Shown: positions 24,659-34,476, counted from the stretch's first letter. The stretch: DNA of 62,322 bases from Nocardioides sp. IC4_145 (GCF_011250565.1 NZ_JAANMS010000024.1:1-62322); one strand, 5' to 3'. The notes: a model not told the origin generated them from the letters alone. A program made the numbers and translations.

Positions 24659-25741
24659 TCACAGGTCGAGGTGAACTCTCAGGAACCGCACGGTCCGCCG
24701 CATCGAGTCCGCGAACCGCGGCCCGAACGCGTGCCCCTCCCCCTCGTAGACCTCGAGCTCGGAGTCCGCACCCGCCTTCCGCAGCAGCCGGTGCGTCTCG
24801 CGCGACCAGGCGAGCGGGCAGGTGTCGTCGGCGGTGCCGTGCAGGACGAGCACCGGCTCGGTGACCCGGTCGAAGTAGGTGCGCGAGGACAGGTCGCGGT
24901 AGAAGCGCGGGTTCTCCTGCGGCGTGCCGAAGCGGTCGTAGTAGCGCGCCAGCTCCTCGGGCCGGTTCGGCTCGGTGAACTGCCGGATGTTGTCGACGAA
25001 GCGCGAGCTCACCGACGCGAAGACGACCGCGGCGTCGACCAGCCCGGGCTCGGCGACCAGCGCGTTGAGCGTGACCCCACCGCCCATCGAGCGGCCGAGC
25101 ATCGCGAGCCGGTCGTCGTCGACGTACGGCTCCTGCTCCAGCGCCTTGGCCGCCGCGATCGCGTCGCGCGTGTAGGCCAGGCGGCTCTCGCGGTCGACGT
25201 CGCCGACCGGGTCGGAGCCGGCGTGGCCGCGGTAGTCGGTGTGCAGCACGACGAAGCCAGCCGCCGCCAGCCACTCCTGCTCGCGCGAGAGCCCGCGGCC
25301 GAGCGTGTAGATCGCGGGGTCGATGTAGCCGTGGTTGAGCACCACCGCGGGGAACGGTCCCTTGCCGCGCGGCACGAGCAGCTCGCCGGAGACGGTCGCG
25401 CCGTTCACGGTGTACGTCGCCGCCCAGCTGCGCCAGCGCGCGGTGCTCGCCAGCGGCTCGGTGCGCCGCAGCCGGCCGGCCTCGACGTCCTCGCGCATGA
25501 GCGTCGGCAGCGAGACCCGGTGCCGCACCGGCGGGAGCGCCCCGGGAACGGCGTCGGGTCCGGCGTCCGGCTCGGTGGTGCCGGTGTCGCTCGGCGAGGG
25601 CGTGCTCGACGACGGCACCGGGGTCGCCGGCGGCGTGGTCTCGGTCGGTCCGCCGGCGGGGTCGTGCACCGGCTCGTCGCTGCACGCGGCCAGCGGCACG
25701 GCGAGCACGGCCGCGAGCGCGAGGGCGACGACCCGCCGCAT
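24659..25741 (-). CDS. Lipoprotein alpha/beta hydrolase, S9-like
   Basis: A 360-residue exported lipoprotein. A signal peptide ends in the lipobox LAAC at residue 20, followed by a Thr/Ser/Pro-rich linker. The catalytic domain (about 120-360) has the oxyanion segment LNHGYID, nucleophile GRSMGGG, acid D in LHGTADDTCPLAW and base H in EGEGHAFG. Prolyl-oligopeptidase-like esterases or peptidases of this form act at the cell surface. It starts 10 bases after XdhC and may be cotranscribed with the Mo maturation genes, though a functional link is not obvious. Confidence 0.87.
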   Translation of the reverse strand: MRRVVALALAAVLAVPLAACSDEPVHDPAGGPTETTPPATPVPSSSTPSPSDTGTTEPDAGPDAVPGALPPVRHRVSLPTLMREDVEAGRLRRTEPLASTARWRSWAATYTVNGATVSGELLVPRGKGPFPAVVLNHGYIDPAIYTLGRGLSREQEWLAAAGFVVLHTDYRGHAGSDPVGDVDRESRLAYTRDAIAAAKALEQEPYVDDDRLAMLGRSMGGGVTLNALVAEPGLVDAAVVFASVSSRFVDNIRQFTEPNRPEELARYYDRFGTPQENPRFYRDLSSRTYFDRVTEPVLVLHGTADDTCPLAWSRETHRLLRKAGADSELEVYEGEGHAFGPRFADSMRRTVRFLRVHLDL

Positions 25742-25751
25742 CAGACGCGCC

Positions 25752-26870
25752 TCACCGGTGGATCCGGCCCTCGGTCCGCGCGAGCGGCTCGCCGGAGCCG
25801 CCCCAGCGGCCGGCGATGATCTCGGCGGCGATGCTGATCGCGGTCTCCTCCGGCGTCCGCGCGCCGAGGTCGAGGCCGATCGGGCTGTGCAGCCGGTCGA
25901 GCTCGGCCTCGGTGACACCCGCGTCCCGGAGCCGCTCGAGGCGGTCGTCGTGGGTGCGTCGCGAGCCCATCGCGCCGACGTAGGCCACCTCGGGCAGCCG
26001 CAGCGCCACCTCGAGCAGCGGCACGTCGAACTTCGGGTCGTGGGTCAGCACGGTGACGACCGTCCGCCCGTCGACCCGGCCGGCCTGCTGCTCGGCACGC
26101 AGGTAGCGGTGCGGCCAGTCCACGACGACCTCGTCGGCCTCCGGGAACCGCGTCGCCGTCGCGAAGACGGGCCGGGCGTCGCAGACGGTGACGTGGTAGC
26201 CGAGGAAGGCCCCCACCCGCGCCACCGCCGCGGCGAAGTCGATCGCCCCGAAGACCAGCATCCGCGGCTTCGGCGCGAAGGCCCACACGAAGACCCGCAT
26301 GCCCTCGCCGCGCCGCTCCCCGTCCGGCCCGTAGGTCAGCACGCCGCTGTTGCCGGCCGCGAGCAGGCCGAGCGCGTCGTCGCGGACCGCGTCGTCCGCC
26401 CGGGCCGACCCGAGCGACGCGCTCGCCTCCGCGTCGGGCCGGATCAGCACCCGCCGACCCACCCACGCGGCGTCCGGGTGGTCGATGACCGTCGCCACCG
26501 CCACCGGCCGGCCGGCCTCGAGGTGGTCGCGGACCTCGGCGAGCTCGGGGAACGTCTCGCGCGAGACCTTCTCGACGTACACGTCGAGGATCCCGCCGCA
26601 GGTCAGCCCGACCGCGAACGCGTCGTCGTCGGACACGCCGTACCGCTCCAGCACCGGCTCGCCGGACTCCACCACCGACTGCGCGCGGTCGTAGACCGCG
26701 CCCTCGACGCACCCGCCGGAGACCGACCCCACCGCCGTGCCGTCCGGCCCGACCAGCATCGATGCGCCCGGCGGCCGCGGGGCGGACCGGAAGGTCGCCA
26801 CGACCGTGCCGACGCCGACCTCCTCGCCGGCCTCCCACCACGCCATCAGCTCCGGCAGCACCTCACGCAC
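25752..26870 (-). CDS. XdhC-family molybdenum cofactor sulfuration/insertion protein
   Basis: A 372-residue protein. The N-terminal XdhC domain includes VGTVVATFRSAPRPPGASMLVGPDG and GGCVEGAVYDRA; the cysteine of GGCVE is conserved in the family. The C-terminal Rossmann domain includes MLVFGAIDFAAAVARVGAFLGYHVTVCDARP and YVGAMGSRRTHDDR. XdhC binds the Mo cofactor and helps its sulfuration and delivery to xanthine dehydrogenase-type enzymes. It starts at GTG 26870 and overlaps the VWA gene by 8 bases. Together with the MoxR and VWA genes it probably serves the hydroxylase at 15.5-20.1 kb. Confidence 0.92.
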   Translation of the reverse strand: MREVLPELMAWWEAGEEVGVGTVVATFRSAPRPPGASMLVGPDGTAVGSVSGGCVEGAVYDRAQSVVESGEPVLERYGVSDDDAFAVGLTCGGILDVYVEKVSRETFPELAEVRDHLEAGRPVAVATVIDHPDAAWVGRRVLIRPDAEASASLGSARADDAVRDDALGLLAAGNSGVLTYGPDGERRGEGMRVFVWAFAPKPRMLVFGAIDFAAAVARVGAFLGYHVTVCDARPVFATATRFPEADEVVVDWPHRYLRAEQQAGRVDGRTVVTVLTHDPKFDVPLLEVALRLPEVAYVGAMGSRRTHDDRLERLRDAGVTEAELDRLHSPIGLDLGARTPEETAISIAAEIIAGRWGGSGEPLARTEGRIHR

Positions 26871-27990
26871 CGGCGACCACCTCCACGACCTCGGCGTACG
26901 TCGCCAGCGAGTGCCCGGCGACGAAGTCGTCGACGTGCGGCAGCACCGCGACGACCCCCTGCTGGACCGGCTCGTAGCCGGCCTTCCCGCGGTGCGGGTT
27001 GACCCACACCAGGCGGTGCGCGACGCGGCCGAGCCGCTCGGCCTGCTGCGCGAGCAGCGTGCAGTCGCCGCGCTCCCAGCCGTCGCTGAACACCACGACC
27101 ACCGCGCCGCGCGCCATGCCGCGGCGGCCCCAGCGGTCGAGGAACGTCTGCAGGTTCTCCCCCAGCCGTGTGCCGCCCGACCAGTCCGGGACGGTCTCGC
27201 CGGCGGCGACGATCGCCCGCTCGGGGTCGCGCAGCCGCAGCGCCCGGGTCAGGTGGGTGAGCCGGGTGCCGAGGGTGAACGTCTCGACCGAGCCGGGCGC
27301 CGCCTGGGTGAACCGGTGCGCCAGCCGCAGCAGCGCGTCGGCGTACCCGCTCATCGACCCGGACACGTCCACCAGCAGCACCACCCGCCGCGGGCGCGTG
27401 GCCCGGCGGCGATGCACGACCTCGGCCGGCTCGCCCATCCGGCGCAGGCTGGCCCGGAGCGTGCGGGCGGCGTCGACCTCGCCGCGGTGCCACGAGCGCT
27501 GGCGGGCGCTGCGGCGGTGCGGCGCGCGCGGGCGCAGGGTCGCGAAGAGCGCGGTCAACCGGGCCCGCTCGGTCGGGGACAGCCCGGCGACGTCGCGGTG
27601 GCGCAGCACCTCGGCGTCGCTGGCCATCGCCCGCACGACGTCCTCCTCCTCGGGACCGTCGGCCGCGCCGGTGGCCTCGGTCAGCGGCATCGAGGCGTAC
27701 GACGTCGTGGCCGGCGCGGCGGGCCGGGGGCGCGGGAGGCCCGTGCGGTGGTCGAAGTACGCCGCGAACACCTGCTCGTGGCGGGTCAGGTCGTCAGGCC
27801 CGGCGCACAGCGTGGCGCGGCCGGCGGCGCGGGTGCCCTCCTCGGAGGGGCCGAGCAGCGCGACGGCGGCGAGGTACTGCTGCGCCCGGTCCGACGTGAC
27901 CGCCACCCCGGCCGCCCGCAGCGCTCGGGTGAAGCCGAGGAGGACCTCGTCGGCGTCGTGCAGGGTCTCCGGCTCGAGGACGGCCGTCAC
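26863..27990 (-). CDS. VWA-domain protein, CoxE-like
   Basis: A 375-residue protein with a von Willebrand factor A domain. The metal-dependent adhesion site DVSGSMS is at 208-214, followed by TLGTRLTHLTRAL and FSDGWERGDCTLLAQQ. A basic patch (RRSARQRSWHRGEVDAARTLRASLRRMGE) precedes it. CoxE-like proteins work with MoxR-type ATPases such as CoxD in building the Mo-Cu or related active sites. The GTG at 27990 overlaps the MoxR stop (GTGA). Confidence 0.9.
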   Translation of the reverse strand: MTAVLEPETLHDADEVLLGFTRALRAAGVAVTSDRAQQYLAAVALLGPSEEGTRAAGRATLCAGPDDLTRHEQVFAAYFDHRTGLPRPRPAAPATTSYASMPLTEATGAADGPEEEDVVRAMASDAEVLRHRDVAGLSPTERARLTALFATLRPRAPHRRSARQRSWHRGEVDAARTLRASLRRMGEPAEVVHRRRATRPRRVVLLVDVSGSMSGYADALLRLAHRFTQAAPGSVETFTLGTRLTHLTRALRLRDPERAIVAAGETVPDWSGGTRLGENLQTFLDRWGRRGMARGAVVVVFSDGWERGDCTLLAQQAERLGRVAHRLVWVNPHRGKAGYEPVQQGVVAVLPHVDDFVAGHSLATYAEVVEVVAGA

Positions 27991-28880
27991 GGCGTCAGCA
28001 TCCGGTCGAGGGCGGTGCGGACGCGGTCGGCGTCCTCGCGGTACTTCACCAGCGCGCCGAGGCTCGCCGCCGCGGTCGCGAGGTCGAGCTCGGTCGTGCC
28101 GAGGTGGTGCAGCGCGCGGGCCCAGTCGAGGGTCTCCGCGACGCCCGGCGGCTTGACCAGGCCGGTGTCGGCGCGCAGCCGCTGCACGACCTCGACGACC
28201 TGGCGGGCCAGCGACTCCGCGACCTCGGGCGCCCGGGAGCGGACGATCGCCACCTCGCGCTCGAGCGCCGGGTGGTCGATCCAGTGGTAGAGGCAGCGCC
28301 GCTTGAGCGCGTCGTGCAGCTCGCGGGTGCGGTTGGAGGTCAGCACGACGATCGGCGGGGTCGAGGCGCGCACGGTGCCGAGCTCCGGGATCGTCACCTG
28401 GTAGGTCGAGAGCACCTCGAGCAGGAACGCCTCGAACTCGTCGTCGGCGCGGTCGACCTCGTCGACGAGCAGCACCGCCGGGCTCTGCTGGAGCGCCGCC
28501 AGTACCGGACGCGCGAGCAGGAACCGCTCGTCGTACAGGCTCTTCTCGGCCTCCTCGACACCGGTCGAGCCGCCGCCGGCCGCCTCGAGCGCGCGCAGGT
28601 GCAGCACCTGCCGCGGGAAGTCCCAGTCGTAGAGCGCCTGCGTCGCGTCGATGCCCTCGTAGCACTGAAGGCGCACCAGCGGCAGGCCGAGCGACTCCGC
28701 GATCGCCTCGGCCAGCGCCGTCTTGCCGGTGCCGGGCTCGCCCTCGAGCAGCAGGGGCCGCCCCATCCGCAGCGCGAGGAACGTGACCGTCGCCAGCTCG
28801 GGGTCGATGAGGTAGCCGGTCGCCGCGAGCCGCTCCGCGACGTCGCCCGGCTGAAGCCCTTCGGAGGTGACGGCGGTCAT
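27987..28880 (-). CDS. MoxR-family AAA+ ATPase, CoxD-like
   Basis: A 297-residue AAA+ chaperone. Walker A is GEPGTGKT (47-54), Walker B is in VLLVDEVDRADDEFEAFLLEVLS, and sensor 1 is VVLTSNRTRELHDALKRRCLYHWIDHP, which includes the arginine finger region. MoxR ATPases act with VWA partners to insert or mature cofactors. CoxD of Oligotropha is the closest functional model. It begins the minus-strand run from 28880 and diverges from the DUF3253 gene with a 51-base gap. Confidence 0.92.
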   Translation of the reverse strand: MTAVTSEGLQPGDVAERLAATGYLIDPELATVTFLALRMGRPLLLEGEPGTGKTALAEAIAESLGLPLVRLQCYEGIDATQALYDWDFPRQVLHLRALEAAGGGSTGVEEAEKSLYDERFLLARPVLAALQQSPAVLLVDEVDRADDEFEAFLLEVLSTYQVTIPELGTVRASTPPIVVLTSNRTRELHDALKRRCLYHWIDHPALEREVAIVRSRAPEVAESLARQVVEVVQRLRADTGLVKPPGVAETLDWARALHHLGTTELDLATAAASLGALVKYREDADRVRTALDRMLTP

Positions 28881-28931
28881 GCCTCGAGGCTACGACGTGG
28901 CCGTTGGGGGCCGGTTGGTTGACTACCCCGT

Positions 28932-29291
28932 GTGAGCGGTCCGGCCGGCGGTGGTAGTGGCGGGGCGGGCGACCGGGCGGACGAGGTCGGCGCCCGTCTC
29001 GAGCGGACGATCCTCGACCTGCTCGCGCAGCGCGACGCGGGGAAGACGATCTGCCCGTCCGACGCGGCCCGGGCTGTGGGCGCCGAGCAGGGCAGCGGGG
29101 ACGGCTGGCGCGACCTGATGGAGCCGGCCCGCCAGGCGGCCCAGCGGCTCGTCGAGGCCGGGGAGGTCGAGGTGACCCAGCGCGGCGAGGTCGTCGACCT
29201 GCCCACCGCCCGCGGGCCGGTGCGGATCAGACGAGCCGCTCCGCGCTCTCCAGGAACGTCCGACCGACCTTCTCCGCCCCGAACGAGCTGA
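28932..29291 (+). CDS. DUF3253 domain-containing protein
   Basis: A 119-residue protein. After a Gly-rich start the core reads ILDLLAQRDAGKTICPSDAARAVG, WRDLMEPARQAAQRLVEAGEVEVTQRGEVVD and GPVRIRRA, which matches the DUF3253 winged-helix-like family. Function is unknown; a DNA-binding or adaptor role is possible. Its final 65 bases overlap the 3' end of the convergent phosphotransferase gene, an unusually long overlap. Confidence 0.83.
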   Translation: MSGPAGGGSGGAGDRADEVGARLERTILDLLAQRDAGKTICPSDAARAVGAEQGSGDGWRDLMEPARQAAQRLVEAGEVEVTQRGEVVDLPTARGPVRIRRAAPRSPGTSDRPSPPRTS

Positions 29292-30165
29292 CGTAGAGCC
29301 CGGTCGACACCCGCTCGAGGAAGCCCCACTCCCAGATCGCGGTGCGGTCGATCCCCGTGCGCTCGGCGAGCACGTCGGCGTAGCCGCCCAGGACCTGCGG
29401 CGCATCGGGGCCGCGCAGCCGGCTGGTCCACTCGCGCAAGGCGACGCCGAGGTCGTACGCCGGGTCCGCGCGGAAGCCGTCGGGGTCGACGAGCACGAAT
29501 CCCGCGGGCGCGCCCGGCCGCTCCTCCCGCACGCGCAGCACGTTGGCCGGGTGCGGGTCGCCGTGCACGACCACGCACCGGTCCGGGTCGTGCGCCGCGG
29601 CCCGCAGCTCCGCGCAGTCGAGGGCGTGCGCACGCACCCGCGGCGCCAGCGGCCGGCCGAGCCGGTCGTCGAGCTCGACGACGAGGCGGGCGAGCGTGCT
29701 CGCCTTGTCCTCCCCCGGAGCCGGCGCGGGGGCCACCTCGAGCGGCACGTGCCACGCCTCGCGGAGCGTGTCGGCGAGGACCTCGAGCTTGCGCTCCGGC
29801 TTGGCCGGCGTCTGCTCCAACGAGCGGCCGAGCGCCTCGAGCAGCAGCGACCCGGTGGTGGGGTCGTGGTCGTGGAGGAGCACGTAGCCCCGACCGGCCG
29901 CGGGCACGAGGGCCCGCGGCTCGTCGGCCAGGTCGCTGTCCGGCACCGGGACCTTCACCACGCGCGGCTCGCCGTCGCGGGTCGTGGCGCCGACGACGTA
30001 CGACGCGCTGCCGCCGCGCAGCGGCCGCCTCCACGTCAGCCCCCACCGCTCGGCCAGCCCGTCGAGCACGCGCGGCAGGCCGGCCACCCATGCCGCCCCC
30101 GCCTCGCCGAGCGAGGCGACCCGCGCACGGGTCAGCGGCTGGAGGCGGACCTCCGCTCGACTCAC
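29227..30165 (-). CDS. Aminoglycoside/streptomycin phosphotransferase-like kinase
   Basis: A 312-residue protein kinase-like phosphotransferase. The catalytic loop VVHGDPHPANVL and the metal-binding LVDPDGFRADPAYDL are intact, and the N-lobe has SYVVGATTRDGEPRVVKVPV. It resembles the APH(6)/streptomycin 6-kinase group. Chromosomal members often phosphorylate other metabolites, so resistance should not be assumed. It starts with GTG 7 bases after the nucleotidyltransferase gene and is likely the last gene of the sigma-factor operon. Confidence 0.85.
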   Translation of the reverse strand: MSRAEVRLQPLTRARVASLGEAGAAWVAGLPRVLDGLAERWGLTWRRPLRGGSASYVVGATTRDGEPRVVKVPVPDSDLADEPRALVPAAGRGYVLLHDHDPTTGSLLLEALGRSLEQTPAKPERKLEVLADTLREAWHVPLEVAPAPAPGEDKASTLARLVVELDDRLGRPLAPRVRAHALDCAELRAAAHDPDRCVVVHGDPHPANVLRVREERPGAPAGFVLVDPDGFRADPAYDLGVALREWTSRLRGPDAPQVLGGYADVLAERTGIDRTAIWEWGFLERVSTGLYVSSFGAEKVGRTFLESAERLV

Positions 30166-30172
30166 CGGCCGG

Positions 30173-30721
30173 TCACCGCGAGTCGACGTCCGCGCCGGTG
30201 GCGAGGTCGCCGCACTCGACCAGCACGACGTCGCGGGCCGCGAGGTAGCCCTTCGCCCCGCGGTCGCCGCCGGTCTCGGCCAGCACGCCCGCCCAGTGGT
30301 CGCGACCGAGCAGCACGGGGTGGCCGGGGACGCCGTCGTACGCCGCTCGCGCGAGCGCGTCGGGGGCAGCGTGCCGGGCGACGCGAGCGACGACCTCCGG
30401 CACGAGGTCGGGCAGGTCGACCAGCGTCACGACGACCGCGTCGGCGTCCGGGTCGGCCGCCGTGAGCCCGGCGCGCAGCGAGGCCGACTGGCCGCTGGCC
30501 CAATCCTGTGCCACGACGTACGCCGTGCCCCGCGGCAGGAGGGCGAGCGCGTCGTCCGCGCGGGCGCCGAGGACGACCGTGACCCGGTCGCAGCCACCCG
30601 CCGTCAGCACGTGCACGGCGCGGGCCAGCCAGTCGTCGACGAGCGCCTTGGGCGTGCCCATCCGGCTGCCCGCGCCCGCGGCGAGGACGATCCCGTGCAG
30701 CACGCGGTCCCCGGCGTCCAC
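30173..30721 (-). CDS. NTP transferase, MocA/MobA-like molybdenum cofactor nucleotidyltransferase
   Basis: A 182-residue nucleotidyltransferase. The N-terminal LAAGAGSRMGTPKALV is the nucleotide-binding signature, VTLVDLPDLVPEVVARV carries the metal-binding aspartate, and the GVPGHPVLLGRDHW segment is typical of MocA. MocA transfers CMP to molybdopterin, forming the cytosine dinucleotide cofactor used by xanthine-dehydrogenase-type enzymes. That fits the Mo hydroxylase genes nearby, although this gene lies in a sigma-factor operon. The GTG directly abuts the stop of the anti-sigma-like gene. Confidence 0.82.
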   Translation of the reverse strand: MDAGDRVLHGIVLAAGAGSRMGTPKALVDDWLARAVHVLTAGGCDRVTVVLGARADDALALLPRGTAYVVAQDWASGQSASLRAGLTAADPDADAVVVTLVDLPDLVPEVVARVARHAAPDALARAAYDGVPGHPVLLGRDHWAGVLAETGGDRGAKGYLAARDVVLVECGDLATGADVDSR

Positions 30722-31369
30722 TCAGCCGCCGAACGCCTCGGCGTAGAGCGACTGGAGCTCCCCGGTCGCCGGACCGCTGAACCCGCAGACGGTGACCGCG
30801 CCGCCGGTGGCGGAGACGAGGTACTGCTCGCCATCGCGGAAGTCGACCGCGCCGACGAGCAGCTCCATCTGCTCGGCCGGCGACTCGACGCGCACCTGGT
30901 CGGCCTCGGCGCCGGCGTACTGCTCGTCCACGCTCAGCAGCACCGTGTCGTCGCCGAGCTCCTCGACCGTGCCGAGGAACGCGACCTCCTGGCCGGCCAG
31001 GGCCTCGGCGTTCGGCACCATGCAGCGGGCGGTCTGCGCGGCGGGCGCGGCCAGCGTCGTGACGACGGGGGCGTCCGTGCCGCCCGCGGTCGGGGTGTCG
31101 GCGTCGTCGCCCCCGGCGGTCATGACCGCGAACGCGATGCCACCGCCCACCAGGACCGTCGCGGCCGCGGCGATCCAGCCGGACGAGGAACGTCGAGTGG
31201 TGCCGCCGGCGTCGGGGCCGGTGGTGTCGTCGGTGCTGCTCATCGTCGCCTCCAGGAGTCGGGCCACCCGGTCCGGGTCGGCCGGGGCGAGGGAGGCCGC
31301 GGGGTCGGCCGCACGCAGGCGGTCGCGCAGCCGCGGGTGGTCGTCGAACGACTCGTCGGGTCCGCTCAT
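30722..31369 (-). CDS. Anti-sigma-factor-like single-pass membrane protein
   Basis: A 215-residue protein. An acidic N-terminal cytoplasmic region of about 65 residues (HPRLRDRLRAADPAASLAPADPDRVARLLEATM) is followed by one membrane helix (GWIAAAATVLVGGGIAFAVMTAG) and an extracytoplasmic domain with a cysteine pair (C115 region and VCGFSG). Its ATG overlaps the stop of the sigma factor gene (ATGA), the standard layout for an anti-sigma factor. No zinc-binding HxxxCxxC motif is seen, so this is by position and topology rather than by motif. Confidence 0.65.
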   Translation of the reverse strand: MSGPDESFDDHPRLRDRLRAADPAASLAPADPDRVARLLEATMSSTDDTTGPDAGGTTRRSSSGWIAAAATVLVGGGIAFAVMTAGGDDADTPTAGGTDAPVVTTLAAPAAQTARCMVPNAEALAGQEVAFLGTVEELGDDTVLLSVDEQYAGAEADQVRVESPAEQMELLVGAVDFRDGEQYLVSATGGAVTVCGFSGPATGELQSLYAEAFGG

Positions 31370-31914
31370 GACCTGCTCCTCCCTCTCGACCCCTCATGTC
31401 CGGCAGCGGCCTCGATCTTTCGCAGCTCCTCGCGCAGCTTCTGCCGGGCGCGGTGGAGGCGGATGCTGACCGCGTTCGGGGTCAGGTCCAGCACCGTGGC
31501 GATCTCGCTCGGGCCCAGCTGCTCCCAGGCCCACAGGCGCAGCAGCTCGGCCTCGTCGGGGCGGAGCGCGGCGAGCGCCTCGTCGAGGGGTACGTCGCCG
31601 GCCGGGTCCTGCCCGCCGGTCGGGTCGGTCGTCGTCCGCGCCGGCGGGTCGAGGGTGGCCACCTTGGCCGCGACCCGGCGCTGCCGGCGGGCGCTGCGCT
31701 CGGCGTTCGCGACGGCGTGGCGCGCCACGGCGTACGCCCACGGCAGCGGCTCCTCCGGAACCTCGTCCAGCCGCCGCCAGCACACCAGCAGCGTCTCCGA
31801 CAGCACGTCGTCGGCGGTCGCGGGGTCGGTGCGCCGCGCGAGGTACCGCCGGAGCGGCTCGACCAGCCCGGGTGCCATCGCCTCGAACCGCGCCCTCCGC
31901 TCCGCCCCGTCCAC
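31366..31914 (-). CDS. ECF-type RNA polymerase sigma factor
   Basis: A 182-residue sigma-70 family factor. Region 2 reads FEAMAPGLVEPLRRYLARRTDPATADDVLSETLLVCWRRLDEVP, and region 4 (about 122-172) reads ALAALRPDEAELLRLWAWEQLGPSEIATVLDLTPNAVSIRLHRARQKLREEL with a clear helix-turn-helix. The GTG at 31914 is preceded by GGGTGGGGG. The immediate downstream membrane protein overlaps it and probably sequesters it. The regulon cannot be deduced. The upstream 116 bases contain a member of the GTCGTGTGC hairpin family. Confidence 0.88.
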   Translation of the reverse strand: MDGAERRARFEAMAPGLVEPLRRYLARRTDPATADDVLSETLLVCWRRLDEVPEEPLPWAYAVARHAVANAERSARRQRRVAAKVATLDPPARTTTDPTGGQDPAGDVPLDEALAALRPDEAELLRLWAWEQLGPSEIATVLDLTPNAVSIRLHRARQKLREELRKIEAAAGHEGSRGRSRS

Positions 31915-31960
31915 GGCCCCCACCCTGGCACGCCCGCTCTCCCCAGCGGGCCCTGCCCGG

Positions 31961-32010
31961 GGGTCGTGTGCCCGAGGGCGCGCCCACCCGCGTCGCCAGG
32001 CACACGACCC
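31961..32010. repeat. GTCGTGTGC hairpin family, copy B
   Basis: GGGTCGTGTGCC at 31961-31972 pairs over 12 bp with GGCACACGACCC at 31999-32010. It is followed by the palindrome GACCCGCGGGTC (32006-32017). It lies just past the stop codon of the RidA gene (minus strand) and upstream of the sigma factor gene. Confidence 0.8.
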
Positions 32011-32030
32011 GCGGGTCAGGGGCGGCTGGG

Positions 32031-32423
32031 TCAGGGGCGGACGGCGGTCGCCTCGACCTCGACGAGCTGGTCGCGGTAGCCGAGGCAGGCCACGCCGAGG
32101 AGGGTGCTCGGCGGGTCGTGGTCGCCGAAGGCCGCGCGGACGACCTCCCACGCGGCGACGAGGTCGGCGCGGTCCGCCGAGGCGACGTGCACCGTGGTCC
32201 GCGCGACGTCGGCCAGCCCGCAGCCGGCCGCCTCGAGGGCCACGACGAGGTTGGCCATCACCTGTCGTGCCTGGCCGGCCACGTCGCCGGGGTGGACCAC
32301 ATCGCCGGCCTCGTCGAGCGGGCACGCGCCCGCGGTGAGGACCAGGTCGTCCACGACCGCGGCGTACGCATAGGGCACGCTCCCGCTCAACGACGGTGCC
32401 CGGACCAGCTCGACGCGGCTCAT
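32031..32423 (-). CDS. RidA family protein
   Basis: A 130-residue member of the RidA/YjgF family, trimeric enzymes that hydrolyse reactive enamine and imine intermediates. The family core is visible in YAAVVDDLVLTAGACPLDEAGDVVHPGDVAGQARQVMANLVVALEAAG and VARTTVHVASADRADLVAAWEVV. The usual catalytic arginine region near GV.CLGYRDQLVEVEATAVRP is somewhat changed, since CLGYRD replaces the more common L...P.LVEIE pattern, so a diverged RidA subfamily is possible. It has its own flanks, with a repeat hairpin downstream. Confidence 0.82.
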   Translation of the reverse strand: MSRVELVRAPSLSGSVPYAYAAVVDDLVLTAGACPLDEAGDVVHPGDVAGQARQVMANLVVALEAAGCGLADVARTTVHVASADRADLVAAWEVVRAAFGDHDPPSTLLGVACLGYRDQLVEVEATAVRP

Positions 32424-32489
32424 GGAGCCAGCCTGACGGCCCGCCCCGGGGCCGCGCCACCGGATTCGCGGCGGGGACCCGGCTGCAGG

Positions 32490-32573
32490 TTCATCAAGGT
32501 ATGCAGACGAACCGTCACCTCCCTCGATGAGCTGACCGTGGGAAGTGTGGGTTTCCCTGCATACCTTGATGAA
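32490..32573. repeat. 84-bp near-palindrome with 17-bp perfect arms
   Basis: TTCATCAAGGTATGCAG at 32490-32506 is the exact reverse complement of 32557-32573. The interior 50 bases also pair partly: about 33 of 42 base pairs are complementary over the full half-length. It lies in the 257-base gap between the RidA start (32423) and the groEL stop (32681), beside the groEL terminator. It is far less GC-rich at its ends than the surrounding DNA. No coding sequence is in it. Confidence 0.8.
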
Positions 32574-32616
32574 TCGACCGCTGCCGGCCCGGCGAGATCG
32601 GCCCCGCCCCCGACGA

Positions 32617-32650
32617 CAGCAGGGCCCCCGCCGGAGCGGGGGCCCTGCTG
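32617..32650 (-). terminator. Strong intrinsic terminator hairpin of groEL
   Basis: A perfect 15-bp stem, CAGCAGGGCCCCCGC at 32617-32631 with its complement at 32636-32650, closes a four-base loop. It lies 31 bases after the groEL stop codon on the minus strand. No U-tract follows, as is frequent in actinobacteria. Confidence 0.85.
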
Positions 32651-32680
32651 GTGGAGCGGGGTGCTACGAGGTGGCGGGAC

Positions 32681-34420
<1,740 letters not shown>

Positions 34421-34441
34421 TCAGCTGGCACCGATCCGGTT

Positions 34442-34468
34442 TGTCACTCTCGTGGCGAGAGTGCCAAC
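34442..34468. promoter_or_regulatory. CIRCE operator 1 (HrcA site) upstream of groEL
   Basis: TTGTCACTC (34442-34450), a 9-base spacer, then GAGTGCCAA (34460-34468). This fits the CIRCE consensus TTAGCACTC-N9-GAGTGCTAA with a few substitutions. It lies 130 bases before the groEL start, on the minus-strand promoter side. Confidence 0.88.
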
Positions 34469-34476
34469 CCCATGTT

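Noticed and set aside
29227..30165. Streptomycin or aminoglycoside resistance gene
   Set aside because: Only the general kinase motifs are seen; chromosomal location in a sigma-factor operon and diverged sequence do not support a resistance role.
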